A DNA stretch of 64,000 nucleotides, taken from NCBI GenBank assembly GCA_029990205.1, contig JAPEKQ010000001.1, forward strand, positions 124,001 to 188,000, written 5' to 3'. The position numbers were made by a program, and so were the translations under genes. This DNA is from a bacterium (lineage in GTDB: Bacteria; Joyebacterota; Joyebacteria; Joyebacterales; Joyebacteraceae). The notes below the pieces were generated by a model. The model was not told the origin of the DNA, did not search any database, and was given only the letters and a program-made list of their open reading frames with translations. Positions 36,882-45,149 of the stretch are shown here, one piece after another (the stretch's first letter is position 1; every line of letters begins with the position of its first letter).

Positions 36882-38126
36882 TTATTCCTCCGTCTCCTCG
36901 TTGTCGTCCTTCTCCTCGACCTTGAGATCCGCACCGACCTTCAGGGTTCGCAGCACGCGGTACGGCCCGGATATGACGCGCTGCCCCTCGGTGAGCTCAT
37001 CCGAGATCACCTCGATGGAGAGCTCGTCCGCGATACCCGTCGTCACCGCTACGAACTCCGCCTTGTCGTCTTCACCGACGATGAACACGCCCTCGAGTTC
37101 CTCTTCTTCCTCGCGGTCGCTCCGTCGCTTCGGCGCGTCCGTGTCCTCGTCGTTCTCCTCGTCGTCCGCACGGTCGGCGAGTTCCGTCGGAGTGCGAGCG
37201 ACGACCGACTGGATCGGAACGTTCAACGCATCGACGTGCTCGGCCGTGATGATCTCTACCGTCGCGGTCATGCCCGGTTTGAGGCCCTCGTGCCAGTCAT
37301 CAACCAGAACCTTGACGAGGAAGTTCGTGACCTCCTCCTGGGTCCCTGCCATGCTCGTCAGCCCGGAGTTGCCGACCTCGGTCACCGTTCCCACGAGAAC
37401 GGTGTCCATCAGCGCCTCCACCTCGATATCCGCCTTCTGACCGATCGTGACATCCACGATATCCGTCTCGTCGATCTCCGCCTCGACCTCCATGTGCGAG
37501 AGATCTGAGATCGTGAGGATCACGGTTCCCGCCGCGTTCATCGTGCCGGTCACGACGTTCTCGCCCTCCTCCACATTGAGTCGGGTGATCACGCCGTCGA
37601 TCGGCGCATGGAACACGGTCTTGTCGAGCTGGTCCTGCGAGGCGCGGAGCGATGCCCTCGCCTCCTGATGACTCTGACGCGCCGAGACGGCCGTCGCGTG
37701 GATCTCGTCACGCTCGCGCTCGCTGACCAGGCCGGCCGCGAACTGCTCCTCGTAGTCGGAGAGATCGCGCTCGGCGGTCGAGAGCCTCGCCTCGGCCCGA
37801 ACGACGGCCGCCCGCGACTGCTCGACGATGGAACGGTAGTAGATGTCGTCGAGTCTCAGGAGGAACTGCCCCTGAGTCACGACGTCCCCCTCGTCCACGG
37901 CGAGGTCGACTATGCGCCCCATGACGCTCGAGCTGACCTGCACGGTCGTCTCTGCCCTGACGCGGCCGGGGCCGGAGACGCGCGCGACGAGCGTTCCGCG
38001 CTCCACCTCCTCAACGGCGACGTCCGTCCGCTCCTTCCGGTCCAGGCCGATGTTCGCGATGATGGCTCCAGCGAGCACCACCGCGACGACGACCAGGATG
38101 ATAACGTTCCGTTTCTTCACTGCCAT
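36882..38126 (-). CDS. HlyD/MacA-type periplasmic adaptor
   Basis: This is a 414-residue membrane-fusion protein: an N-terminal membrane anchor (about 7-27), a lipoyl-like half motif [19 protein letters not shown], an alpha-helical hairpin (about 100-175), a second lipoyl half and a beta-barrel domain with [12 protein letters not shown]. It should link the ABC permeases to TolC. A very acidic, lysine/arginine-spotted insert (about 320-345, [19 protein letters not shown]) and an acidic C-terminus are unusual for the family. ATG at 38126 follows AGGGGG. It is 110 bases after the TolC stop. Confidence 0.92.
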   Translation of the reverse strand: MAVKKRNVIILVVVAVVLAGAIIANIGLDRKERTDVAVEEVERGTLVARVSGPGRVRAETTVQVSSSVMGRIVDLAVDEGDVVTQGQFLLRLDDIYYRSIVEQSRAAVVRAEARLSTAERDLSDYEEQFAAGLVSERERDEIHATAVSARQSHQEARASLRASQDQLDKTVFHAPIDGVITRLNVEEGENVVTGTMNAAGTVILTISDLSHMEVEAEIDETDIVDVTIGQKADIEVEALMDTVLVGTVTEVGNSGLTSMAGTQEEVTNFLVKVLVDDWHEGLKPGMTATVEIITAEHVDALNVPIQSVVARTPTELADRADDEENDEDTDAPKRRSDREEEEELEGVFIVGEDDKAEFVAVTTGIADELSIEVISDELTEGQRVISGPYRVLRTLKVGADLKVEEKDDNEETEE

Positions 38127-38236
38127 GTGGCGTGACCCCCTGCTCCCCTCTTCTGCAACACCAGTGTCGTACTCACGACGCACCCGTCGGACTCCCGGCC
38201 GGCCCGCGCAAGGGCTTCGGCACAGGGTCCTTCCAG

Positions 38237-39532
38237 CTACAGCCCCAGTGCGTCCTTGAGTGCGGCCTTCGCGATCTCATAGTCGTACTGCGCCTCGACA
38301 AGAGAGACGCGCGCCTGCGAGTAGGCCACGCGAGCGTAGATGAGATCGAGCATGCTCGCCGCGCGAAGCCGGAACCGCTCCTCGCTGACCCGGAGCTCCT
38401 CCTCCGCCATATCCAGACCGGCTGTCGCCACGGCTACGCTCTCCCGCTGCTCGATGACTCCGAGCCGCGCGGTCTCGATCTCGTACGCGGCCGAGAGCTT
38501 CACGTCCCGCAGGCTCAGCTCGCTCGACCGGAGCGACGCCTTGCGACTGTCGATGTTCGCCTTCGTCGCGAGACCGTTGAAGATCGGGATGGAAAGGCTC
38601 AGGCTCACCGAACGCGAGTAGTCGTCGTCGAACTCGCCTGTGACGTCCTCGAACTCGTCCCCGCTCTTGGAGTACGACGCGGACAGACCGAGGCTCGGCC
38701 AGCGGCCGGCCTTGGCCGACAGCAGCGAGCGTCTCGCCGCGACGAGTGATTCCTCCTGCGAGCGGACGTCGGGCCTGCGGTCGACGGCCTCCTCGAGATC
38801 GAAGTCGAGGATCTCGTCCTCGCCGAGATCGTCCGGGTCGACGACCTCGATATCCGTCCCCATACTGACACCCATGGTGTAGAGCAGGCTCAGTCGGGCC
38901 GTGGCTGCATAACGCTCGGCGCTGATGAGCGCGAGCTCCGACTGCTTGACCTCGACCTGGGCCTTGAGGAAGTCGGACTTGGACGCGGAACCGAGCTCGT
39001 AGAGGCTCTCCGCCTTCCGCATCTGCTCAGCAGCAAGTTCGAGCGCCTCCTGCGACACATCGCGGAGCTTGAGCGCCTTGAGGAGTCCGTAGTAGGCCTC
39101 CTTCGTGGCCAGGACGACGCCGCGCCGCGTCCCGTCGAGCGCGAACGCCGACGCGTTCCTGCTCCGATGCGCGCCCGAGATGCCGGCGAACGTCCCGCCG
39201 TCGAGAAGGGTCTGACTCAGGTTGAGACTGCCCGAGTACGACTCGCTGTCCGCCGTCTCGCCGCTCGAGACGGTGCTCCCGTCCGAGTAGCCGAGACCGG
39301 CTGAGACGCGGGGCAACACACCCGACCAACCCGACATGACGCCGGCCGAGGCGCTCGCCAGACTCTCCTGAGCCTGCGCCAGCGACAGGTTGCTCGTCAG
39401 CGCAACGTCGACACACTCGTCGAGCGTCATGACCTCCGCATGAGACGGCGCCGCCGCAACCGCGACAAGTGCCGCCGCAACCACCAGTTTCGCGACTCCC
39501 CCCCGAGTCCGAATGCTAACTCTGCATGCCAA
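38237..39532 (-). CDS. TolC-family outer-membrane efflux protein
   Basis: This is a 431-residue TolC-type trimeric channel: a signal peptide (about 14-32, ending PSHA), then two homologous halves of long helices with short barrel strands. The first half opens TLDECVDVALTSNLSLAQAQ. The TTG at 39532 is preceded by AGGAGG at five bases and lies 17 bases inside the Yip1-like gene. It provides the outer-membrane exit for the ABC exporter downstream. Family assignment is clear from the repeat pattern and the adaptor gene; the substrate is not known. Confidence 0.92.
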   Translation of the reverse strand: MACRVSIRTRGGVAKLVVAAALVAVAAAPSHAEVMTLDECVDVALTSNLSLAQAQESLASASAGVMSGWSGVLPRVSAGLGYSDGSTVSSGETADSESYSGSLNLSQTLLDGGTFAGISGAHRSRNASAFALDGTRRGVVLATKEAYYGLLKALKLRDVSQEALELAAEQMRKAESLYELGSASKSDFLKAQVEVKQSELALISAERYAATARLSLLYTMGVSMGTDIEVVDPDDLGEDEILDFDLEEAVDRRPDVRSQEESLVAARRSLLSAKAGRWPSLGLSASYSKSGDEFEDVTGEFDDDYSRSVSLSLSIPIFNGLATKANIDSRKASLRSSELSLRDVKLSAAYEIETARLGVIEQRESVAVATAGLDMAEEELRVSEERFRLRAASMLDLIYARVAYSQARVSLVEAQYDYEIAKAALKDALGL

Positions 39533-40292
39533 AGGGACCTCCTGGAAGCAGTGTAACGATGACCGTCATGAGAACCCACAGTACAAGGACGACCGCGGTC
39601 GACTTGCCGCGTGACACGCGATAGCCGGCGGCGAGCCCGAATACCAGAACGATCATCCACCAAATCGTGAACACATCGAAACCTGTGAAAAGGAACTTGA
39701 AGAGCTTGTCCGACGGCTCGAGGTCGGGGAACAGAAGCGTCGGCCCGACTTCGGGCATCATTGTCTTCTTCGAGATCATAATGGGAAGCTTCACGAGACT
39801 CCCGACCGCGGAGATGATCATGCTGTATGCGACAACCGCGCGACCGTCTCTGAACGTTCCCTTGCCTCCGACCATCTTCATGAGAAGATGAAGAACACCG
39901 GCAACGATGAACAGCATGAGGAAGGTCTGGATGATGACGCCGATGATCGCGGACGGCATCGCGAAGCCGCCGGCCATCGACATGGCGCGGTCGACGTCGG
40001 CCTGAGTCCCTCCCTGCTCGAACACCATCTCCGAGATGATCTCGCGCTGCATCGGGATAACAATGTTCGGAACCATCCAGACCGCCACCGCGACTCCGAG
40101 CACGGCGACGACGATGAGCGGAAGCCACCACTTCGTGTTGTCCTTGACCTTTGCCGGATCGGTCGGATGCGGGTCGTCTGTATGTGAGACGATCTGCTTG
40201 AACGTATTGACCGGATCAAGAATGACACCGCCCATCCAACCCCATGGGTTCGGCTTCTGAGCAACCGCGGCCGCCTCGGTACCGTTCGACAT
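39516..40292 (-). CDS. Yip1-family membrane protein
   Basis: This is a 258-residue membrane protein with five predicted helices (about 57-77, 110-145, 157-180, 205-228 and 235-251) after a hydrophilic N-terminus that includes NPWGWMGGVILDPVNTFKQI. That opening, and the WW-LP helix pattern, fit the YIP1/DUF1282 family often found near exporters in FCB bacteria. No catalytic motif was seen. It is the first gene of the tolC-adaptor-ABC unit and overlaps tolC by 17 bases. ATG at 40292 has a weak purine-rich upstream site. A role in membrane trafficking or assembly of the exporter is only suggestive. Confidence 0.75.
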   Translation of the reverse strand: MSNGTEAAAVAQKPNPWGWMGGVILDPVNTFKQIVSHTDDPHPTDPAKVKDNTKWWLPLIVVAVLGVAVAVWMVPNIVIPMQREIISEMVFEQGGTQADVDRAMSMAGGFAMPSAIIGVIIQTFLMLFIVAGVLHLLMKMVGGKGTFRDGRAVVAYSMIISAVGSLVKLPIMISKKTMMPEVGPTLLFPDLEPSDKLFKFLFTGFDVFTIWWMIVLVFGLAAGYRVSRGKSTAVVLVLWVLMTVIVTLLPGGPFGMQS

Positions 40293-40598
40293 GCTGCTCC
40301 CCCTTGTCGTCACCAGGGCTTGTCGGCGGGGTTCACCCGCTCTTTGCCCGGTCGGAACGCGCGCCTCACCAAGCGCATCGCCCCTCGCCCACTGCTGTGC
40401 CTGTTCAGACCCCAATAACAAAGAGGGCAGCGTTCAGGCCCGCGCTGCCCTCTTTGACACTCGTGTTCTCAGAATGGTTTCACGCGCCATTCGACGCACG
40501 TTCCCGTCGGCCGGCTCTCGCCTCGATACGCACGACTCCCCCCGAGCGTGTCGCATCATGAGCTCCGTCCGAACGCGCCGTTCGACGCCGATGGTCTC
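40293..40598. other. Intergenic region between the exporter and tonB units
   Basis: This 306-base gap between the first exporter gene and the tonB stop contains a clear terminator (40420-40455). No gene and no convincing promoter for the Yip1-like gene were found; the promoter must be weak or divergent from consensus. Confidence 0.7.
40420..40455 (-). terminator. Intrinsic terminator of the exbB-exbD-exbD-tonB unit
   Basis: On the minus strand a 13-bp stem AAAGAGGGCAGCG with its complement and a 10-base loop is followed by TTGTTATTGG, 144 bases past the tonB stop. The A-start/T-end of the stem makes it active in both directions. Confidence 0.85.
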
Positions 40599-41231
40599 TT
40601 AACCCGTCAGCGAGAACCGGATCGGGTACGCGACGCGTACCGGAACCGGAACATCACGCTGCTTCGCGGGCTTGAACTTCCACTGGCGGACGGCATCAAG
40701 CGCCGCCTGATCAAGCATCGGAACCGACGCCAGGACCCTCGCGTTCACCACGTTGCCGAACTCGTCGATATCAAGCTGCACCATCACGACGCCTTCGATC
40801 TCGGCGTCACGGGCCATCGACGGATAGGTCGGCTTCACCTGTACGACGACCACGGGCGGCTCGTCATACGACATGAAGAACTCGGTACGGGTCGGGGCCG
40901 GCGGCGCCTCCGGCGGAGCTTCGACATCCAGCTCGGTCGATGCGATCGTCTCTTCGGCTGTCGCGTCATCACTCGGCGCGATCTCCGTGACGATCTGCTC
41001 CTTCACCTCCTCGACCGGAGGAGGCGGGATCTCGAACTGATCCGGAATGGCAAGCGCCTCGGCCACCTGCTTCTCGCGAAGCTGGTACGGTTTGATCTTC
41101 AGTTCCGGTGTGACCAGGAACGCAATGACGTGGATGGCGAGCGCGATCAGGAGCCCGTTCCGAAGCATCTTCGGGTACGCGTCCTTGAGGCGCTGCTCCT
41201 CCGTCATGTGCATGAGAAGATATGGACTCAT
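40599..41231 (-). CDS. tonB: TonB energy-transducing protein
   Basis: This is a 210-residue protein with a single N-terminal membrane helix (about 24-41), a proline-rich linker (EIPPPPVEEVKEQ and PPEAPPAPT), and a C-terminal TonB domain, with KPTYPSMARDAEIEGVVMVQL and the ending VAYPIRFSLTG. TonB carries energy from the ExbB-ExbD proton channel to outer-membrane receptors such as the one encoded at 52788. It is the last gene of its unit, 54 bases after an exbD, and ends before a terminator. ATG at 41231 is the first of three possible starts. Confidence 0.92.
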   Translation of the reverse strand: MSPYLLMHMTEEQRLKDAYPKMLRNGLLIALAIHVIAFLVTPELKIKPYQLREKQVAEALAIPDQFEIPPPPVEEVKEQIVTEIAPSDDATAEETIASTELDVEAPPEAPPAPTRTEFFMSYDEPPVVVVQVKPTYPSMARDAEIEGVVMVQLDIDEFGNVVNARVLASVPMLDQAALDAVRQWKFKPAKQRDVPVPVRVAYPIRFSLTG

Positions 41232-41285
41232 CTCTAGTATGCCTCTTCTATTCCTCTTCAGGTCACCTGGGTGACGAGCCCCGCG

Positions 41286-41693
41286 CTACTCTTCGATGAG
41301 CGCCGTCGTAAATGAGACGCTCAGCGCGTTGGCTCTCTTCAGCTGCTCCATCGCCTCGTCCATCGTGCCATACGGCGTGTTCTCATCCGTGTTGAAGGCG
41401 ATGATCAGCGCCGGATTCTCCCGGAGCTTCGCCAGCACCATGGGTTCGATGTCGCTCATCCCTACGATGAGATCATCGATCGAGATATTGCCCAGGTTGT
41501 CAACCCAGATATGGGCGATCTTCTCTCTCGGTATCTTCTCGCCGGCCTGCGTTCTCGGAAGCGAGATCGGCAGACCTTCCTCAAGCTTGAAGATGGTCGT
41601 GACCATGAAGAAGACGATCAGGAGAAAAGCGATGTCCGCCATCGACGATGTCGGAATGCTCGCCCCCGATCCCTCTTTTCTTCGCAGGTCCAA
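41286..41693 (-). CDS. exbD: ExbD/TolR-family biopolymer transport protein (first copy by position)
   Basis: This is a 135-residue protein with one N-terminal helix (about 19-38) containing SMADIAFLLIVFFMV, in which the Asp in MADIAF is the proton-conducting residue, and a periplasmic domain of about 95 residues. It begins with a TTG, six bases after GGAGG. It partners ExbB and TonB. A second, clearly different exbD lies immediately upstream, so the stator may be a heterodimer. Confidence 0.92.
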   Translation of the reverse strand: MDLRRKEGSGASIPTSSMADIAFLLIVFFMVTTIFKLEEGLPISLPRTQAGEKIPREKIAHIWVDNLGNISIDDLIVGMSDIEPMVLAKLRENPALIIAFNTDENTPYGTMDEAMEQLKRANALSVSFTTALIEE

Positions 41694-41710
41694 TTGATTC
41701 CTCCAAACGC

Positions 41711-42157
41711 CTATTCGATTCCGAGCATCTTGAGCGAGATACGCTTGTCACGCTTGATTCCCGCGCTGTCGAGTTCGTCGTAGACGAGCATCACCATGTC
41801 GAGCGCCTCGATCATGTTCGCATACGGCGCTTCGGCGTGCGTCTCGAGGGAGAGAATGAGACTCTCGTTGTCCCTCACACGCTGCGTCACGATCTCCTTG
41901 ATACGCGGAAGCTCGGTAGGCGTTTCTTCAAGATCAATGAAGTGGACACCGCTTCTCGCCGTGATGATCTGCATGACGTTGTCCCGTTTGACCTGCGTCA
42001 CGTCGCCAGACGCGCTCGGCAGGATGAGCGGAAGACCGACCTCGGGAAACGTCGTGCTCACGATGAAGAAGACGAGAAGCAGGAAAGCGACGTCCGACAT
42101 CGACGACTCGCCCACCATGTCGGCCGAAATGCTCGACCCCTTCTTGAATCTCGCCAT
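41711..42157 (-). CDS. exbD: ExbD/TolR-family biopolymer transport protein (second copy by position)
   Basis: This is a 148-residue ExbD-like protein with the membrane helix SMSDVAFLLLVFFIV (proton-conducting Asp at about residue 22) and a periplasmic domain ending SLKMLGIE. It differs greatly from the following exbD, so it is not a recent duplication. AGGAAGG lies eight bases before the ATG. Two ExbD proteins per ExbB is common in FCB groups. It should form the ExbB-ExbD channel that powers TonB. Confidence 0.92.
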   Translation of the reverse strand: MARFKKGSSISADMVGESSMSDVAFLLLVFFIVSTTFPEVGLPLILPSASGDVTQVKRDNVMQIITARSGVHFIDLEETPTELPRIKEIVTQRVRDNESLILSLETHAEAPYANMIEALDMVMLVYDELDSAGIKRDKRISLKMLGIE

Positions 42158-42190
42158 GAATCTAACCTTCCTGGGGCGTAAGCCCGGGAT

Positions 42191-43048
42191 CTACTTCAGA
42201 ACGTCCATCTCGGTCAGCGTATCGATCAGCTCAGACGCGCTGTCCTCCATCTCGACCACGAAGCGGTCGATGCGCTGGACGAACAGGTTGTGCGCGATCT
42301 GGAACGGAATGGCGATCACCAGACCGGACATCGTCGTGATCAGCGCCTCGGAGATACCGCTGGCGACCAGCTTCGCGCTGACCTGCTCGGCCTGCGCGAT
42401 GGCCTCGAAGGCCGCGATCATACCGGAGACCGTCCCGAGGAAACCAAGGAGCGGACCGACGTTCGCGACGGTCGCGAGGATGATAAGACCGCGCTCGAGG
42501 AACGACATCTCGATGATACCGGCAGTCTCGATGGCTTTCTCGACGGCCGCCTGGCCGCGGTGGGCCTTGGAAAGACCGGCGTGGAGGATCTGCGGGATCG
42601 GACCGCGCGTGTTCGCGCAGACGTCCATGGCCTTGTCCATGTCACCCTTCTTGAGCGACGTGACAACGCCCTCCATGAGCTTGCGGACATCCGTGCTGGC
42701 CTTGCGGAGCGTGATGGCCCGCTCGATCGTGACGGCGAGACCGACGACCGAGAGCGCCAGCAGCGCCCACATGAACCTTCCACCCTTATTAAAGAACTCG
42801 ACGAGACCGCTGGACTGGAACCCGCCGCCAGTCGTCTCGACCGGCTCTTCGGCCACCGGCTCTTCAACGGCAGCTGCCAGCGTATCGACAGCCGTCGTAT
42901 CGACCGCCGCGGAATCGACCATTCCCTCAATCGTTTCCACAGCCTCTTCGACCATGCCGGCCTCATCGCCCTCGACCTGCGCGCACGCCGGAGCGGCGAT
43001 CAGGGCAGCGACGAGCACCGTCGCAAAGATAATGAAGACTCTACTCAT
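42191..43048 (-). CDS. exbB: ExbB/TolQ/MotA-family proton-channel protein
   Basis: This is a 285-residue protein with a signal peptide (about 4-23), a Glu/Val/Thr-rich extracytoplasmic linker (about 25-75), a first helix (about 93-112) and the two conserved TolQ/ExbB helices (about 187-215 and 228-250). TVSGMIAAFEAIAQ and SGISEALITTMSGLVIAIP are typical. The extended, cleaved N-terminus resembles that of ExbB proteins in Bacteroidota and some proteobacteria. It heads exbB-exbD-exbD-tonB. GGGGGAAG lies nine bases before the ATG at 43048. Its promoter is about 350 bases upstream (43403-43431), leaving a long leader. Confidence 0.92.
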   Translation of the reverse strand: MSRVFIIFATVLVAALIAAPACAQVEGDEAGMVEEAVETIEGMVDSAAVDTTAVDTLAAAVEEPVAEEPVETTGGGFQSSGLVEFFNKGGRFMWALLALSVVGLAVTIERAITLRKASTDVRKLMEGVVTSLKKGDMDKAMDVCANTRGPIPQILHAGLSKAHRGQAAVEKAIETAGIIEMSFLERGLIILATVANVGPLLGFLGTVSGMIAAFEAIAQAEQVSAKLVASGISEALITTMSGLVIAIPFQIAHNLFVQRIDRFVVEMEDSASELIDTLTEMDVLK

Positions 43049-43402
43049 TACTGTGCTTCCCCCTCCCGTACTGCGCCCCCAACCACAACTGGTGGGCGCG
43101 GGACCTGAGGCTCCTCTCAGAACACTCACTTGTGATCTCATCTTGTGTTCGCGCCGTCGGGCTCGGAGACTGGTCGTAGGCGATGCGCTCAGGCCGCGAC
43201 CGATGCGCGTCCGCGAGGGTACACCGACCCATCGCTCCGTCCCCGGCGATTCGTGAGCGGCCGCGCAAGACCGGCTCACACCGTGTGTTCGTTCGCCCTC
43301 CTCCTGCACTCGTATGGTCACTAGGGGGGTGTCCGACCCCGGCTGTCAATATCAACGGGAACCACCGCGACCGGCGACGGCCCGTGGCTCCACTTGGTTG
43401 GG

Positions 43403-43431
43403 ATTCTACATCCGCCCTGCCGGACTGTCAA
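43403..43431 (-). promoter_or_regulatory. Promoter for exbB-exbD-exbD-tonB
   Basis: Minus-strand TTGACA (43426-43431), 17-base spacer and TAGAAT (43403-43408). This is close to consensus. No Fur-box-like palindrome was recognised around it. Confidence 0.7.
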
Positions 43432-43510
43432 CCGAATTGTGCCGGGCGCAAACACGTCTAAGCTGTTGCTGGATGCGCAATCCCGACGCTTCGCCCCCCG
43501 GTTTTTGGTG

Positions 43511-43538
43511 TTGACATATGACACGCTGGAGGTATAAT
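43511..43538 (+). promoter_or_regulatory. Perfect-consensus sigma-70 promoter for the lipoprotein pair
   Basis: TTGACA (43511-43516) and TATAAT (43533-43538) are both perfect, 16 bases apart. This is the strongest promoter in the window and drives the genes at 43700 and 45150. Confidence 0.8.
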
Positions 43539-43699
43539 GGCGGTGGACTCACCCCCCCTCCCAAGTCATGACCTGGCGGGGGGGCGTGAGCATCCGGACG
43601 CCGTCACGGGATGTACCGCGGCGGGGTCAGCCCCGTGGACCGGTAGCCCCCTGGATATCGACCAATCCGTCGATCGAAAGCAGTCTGGAGGTCAAACGC

Positions 43700-45130
43700 A
43701 TGACATCGTTCCGGAGAATGGGAGCCGGCGCGCTGGCACTCGTCCTCGTCGCCATACCCCTGGCCGCGATGCTTCTTCTCACCGGGTGTCGTAAGGAAGA
43801 GCAGCTCGTGCTGGACACGAACCTCTCCCCCAACACCCGACTCACGAGTGCTCCGGCGCCTCTCGAGCAGACCAACTACCGTGTGCACATGCACTGGAGT
43901 GGAAGCGATCCTGACGGGTACGTGGTGGGCTACTACTTCGCCTGGGATGACACGGTGCCCGCGATCGGCGCTGAGGCCTCGGCATGGACATTCACGAGCA
44001 AGACGGACAGCCTCTTCAAGGCGGTCATCGATACGGCGGGCGAGACGCGGAGGCACACGTTCTACATCCGCTCTATAGATAACGAGGGCGCGATCGATCC
44101 TTCGCCGGACCGTATCCGCTTCGACGCGTCGACCGACCTGCCGGTCATGGATGTCCTCTACCGGCTCGACGGTCCCGAGGATCCCGCCGGTGCCAACTAC
44201 AACCCGGGCTACCTTGACACGGTCCTGATGGGCTCGTCCTGCTCGTTCACATGGTCGGGCTACGACCCGGACGGCCAGGGCGCCCCGGTAACCTACAGCT
44301 ACCGGTTGGACTCAAACCCCGATTCGCCGTGGGGCGATGAGACGACCTACACGGCGACCGACATCACGAGCGGCAACCACTTGTTCTATGTGCGCGCGAG
44401 AGACGAGACGGGCGCCTGGAACTTCCCCGCGAGCTGCCGGTTCGTGATGAACTACGAGCCCGACAGCGAGATCATTGAGCCCACCGAGGCCAGCGGAACG
44501 CTGGTGGTCGCGGACAAGGACACGCTCTGGATCACCTGGGAGGCTCGCGACAGGGAGCAGCTCGAAGGGATCGAGGGAGGCATCATCCAGATCTGGATCG
44601 AGCTCGACAACGAGCGGATCCCGTTCACCTACACTGAGCCCCCCTACACCGGCTCGTGGTACTACACGTCCACCGCGCCCGAGGGCACGGACCACTTCAT
44701 CTTCCAGGACAACATCAACACGGGCGGCAACAAGGACCACGAGTTCCGTATCTGGGCCGTCGACGCCGAGAACCGCGTGGAGGTACCCAGTTCGGTGCCC
44801 GGAGACCGGGAGGTCTACAGGTTCTGGTACAACAACCCGCCCACGACCGATATCACGTTCCCGGCCGAGGGCGACACGGTCGGCCCGGATTTCACTGTTA
44901 CGTGGGAAGGGACCGACGTGGACGGCGAGGTGGTGGTCTACCAGTACGTGCTGGACCCCGCCGCCAACGGTCTCCAGATCACCGAAGAGACGGACAGCTC
45001 CTACAGCGGCATCGCAGACGGCGAGCATGTCTTCTGGGTTCGCGCGCGTGATGACGCCGACTGCTGGGAGGTAGACTACCGCGAGAGGATCTTCTACGTG
45101 GATTCCACGAGGACGAATGGCGCGAAGTAG
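43700..45130 (+). CDS. Lipoprotein with fibronectin/Ig-like repeats (first of a pair)
   Basis: This is a 476-residue lipoprotein with signal peptide and lipobox LLTGC (about residues 26-30). The mature part is mostly beta and has repeated phrases such as NYRVHMHWSGSDPDGYVVGYY, FTWSGYDPDGQGAPVTYSY and FTVTWEGTDVDGEVVVYQY, which point to three or four fibronectin-III- or Ig-like modules. GGAGG lies eight bases before the ATG. It is probably anchored to the outer membrane; the role may be adhesive or structural. No enzyme motif was seen. The gene after it is a paralogue. Confidence 0.8.
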   Translation: MTSFRRMGAGALALVLVAIPLAAMLLLTGCRKEEQLVLDTNLSPNTRLTSAPAPLEQTNYRVHMHWSGSDPDGYVVGYYFAWDDTVPAIGAEASAWTFTSKTDSLFKAVIDTAGETRRHTFYIRSIDNEGAIDPSPDRIRFDASTDLPVMDVLYRLDGPEDPAGANYNPGYLDTVLMGSSCSFTWSGYDPDGQGAPVTYSYRLDSNPDSPWGDETTYTATDITSGNHLFYVRARDETGAWNFPASCRFVMNYEPDSEIIEPTEASGTLVVADKDTLWITWEARDREQLEGIEGGIIQIWIELDNERIPFTYTEPPYTGSWYYTSTAPEGTDHFIFQDNINTGGNKDHEFRIWAVDAENRVEVPSSVPGDREVYRFWYNNPPTTDITFPAEGDTVGPDFTVTWEGTDVDGEVVVYQYVLDPAANGLQITEETDSSYSGIADGEHVFWVRARDDADCWEVDYRERIFYVDSTRTNGAK

Positions 45131-45149
45131 CCTGAAGGGACAGCTTACG

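Larger units (their letters stand above)
43049..43699. other. Divergent regulatory region with two strong promoters and long leaders
   Basis: This 651-base stretch separates exbB from the lipoprotein genes. It contains a minus-strand promoter (43403-43431) and a consensus plus-strand promoter (43511-43538), pointing away from each other. The minus leader is about 350 bases, the plus leader about 155 bases. The plus leader holds a C-run/G-run pair (43546-43588) able to form a stem. No small gene or known riboswitch was recognised. Confidence 0.75.

Noticed and set aside
43041-43355. Minus-strand small open frame in the exbB leader
   Set aside because: No ribosome-binding site, low-complexity Arg/Ser-rich product and overlap with the exbB start; I treat it as non-coding leader.
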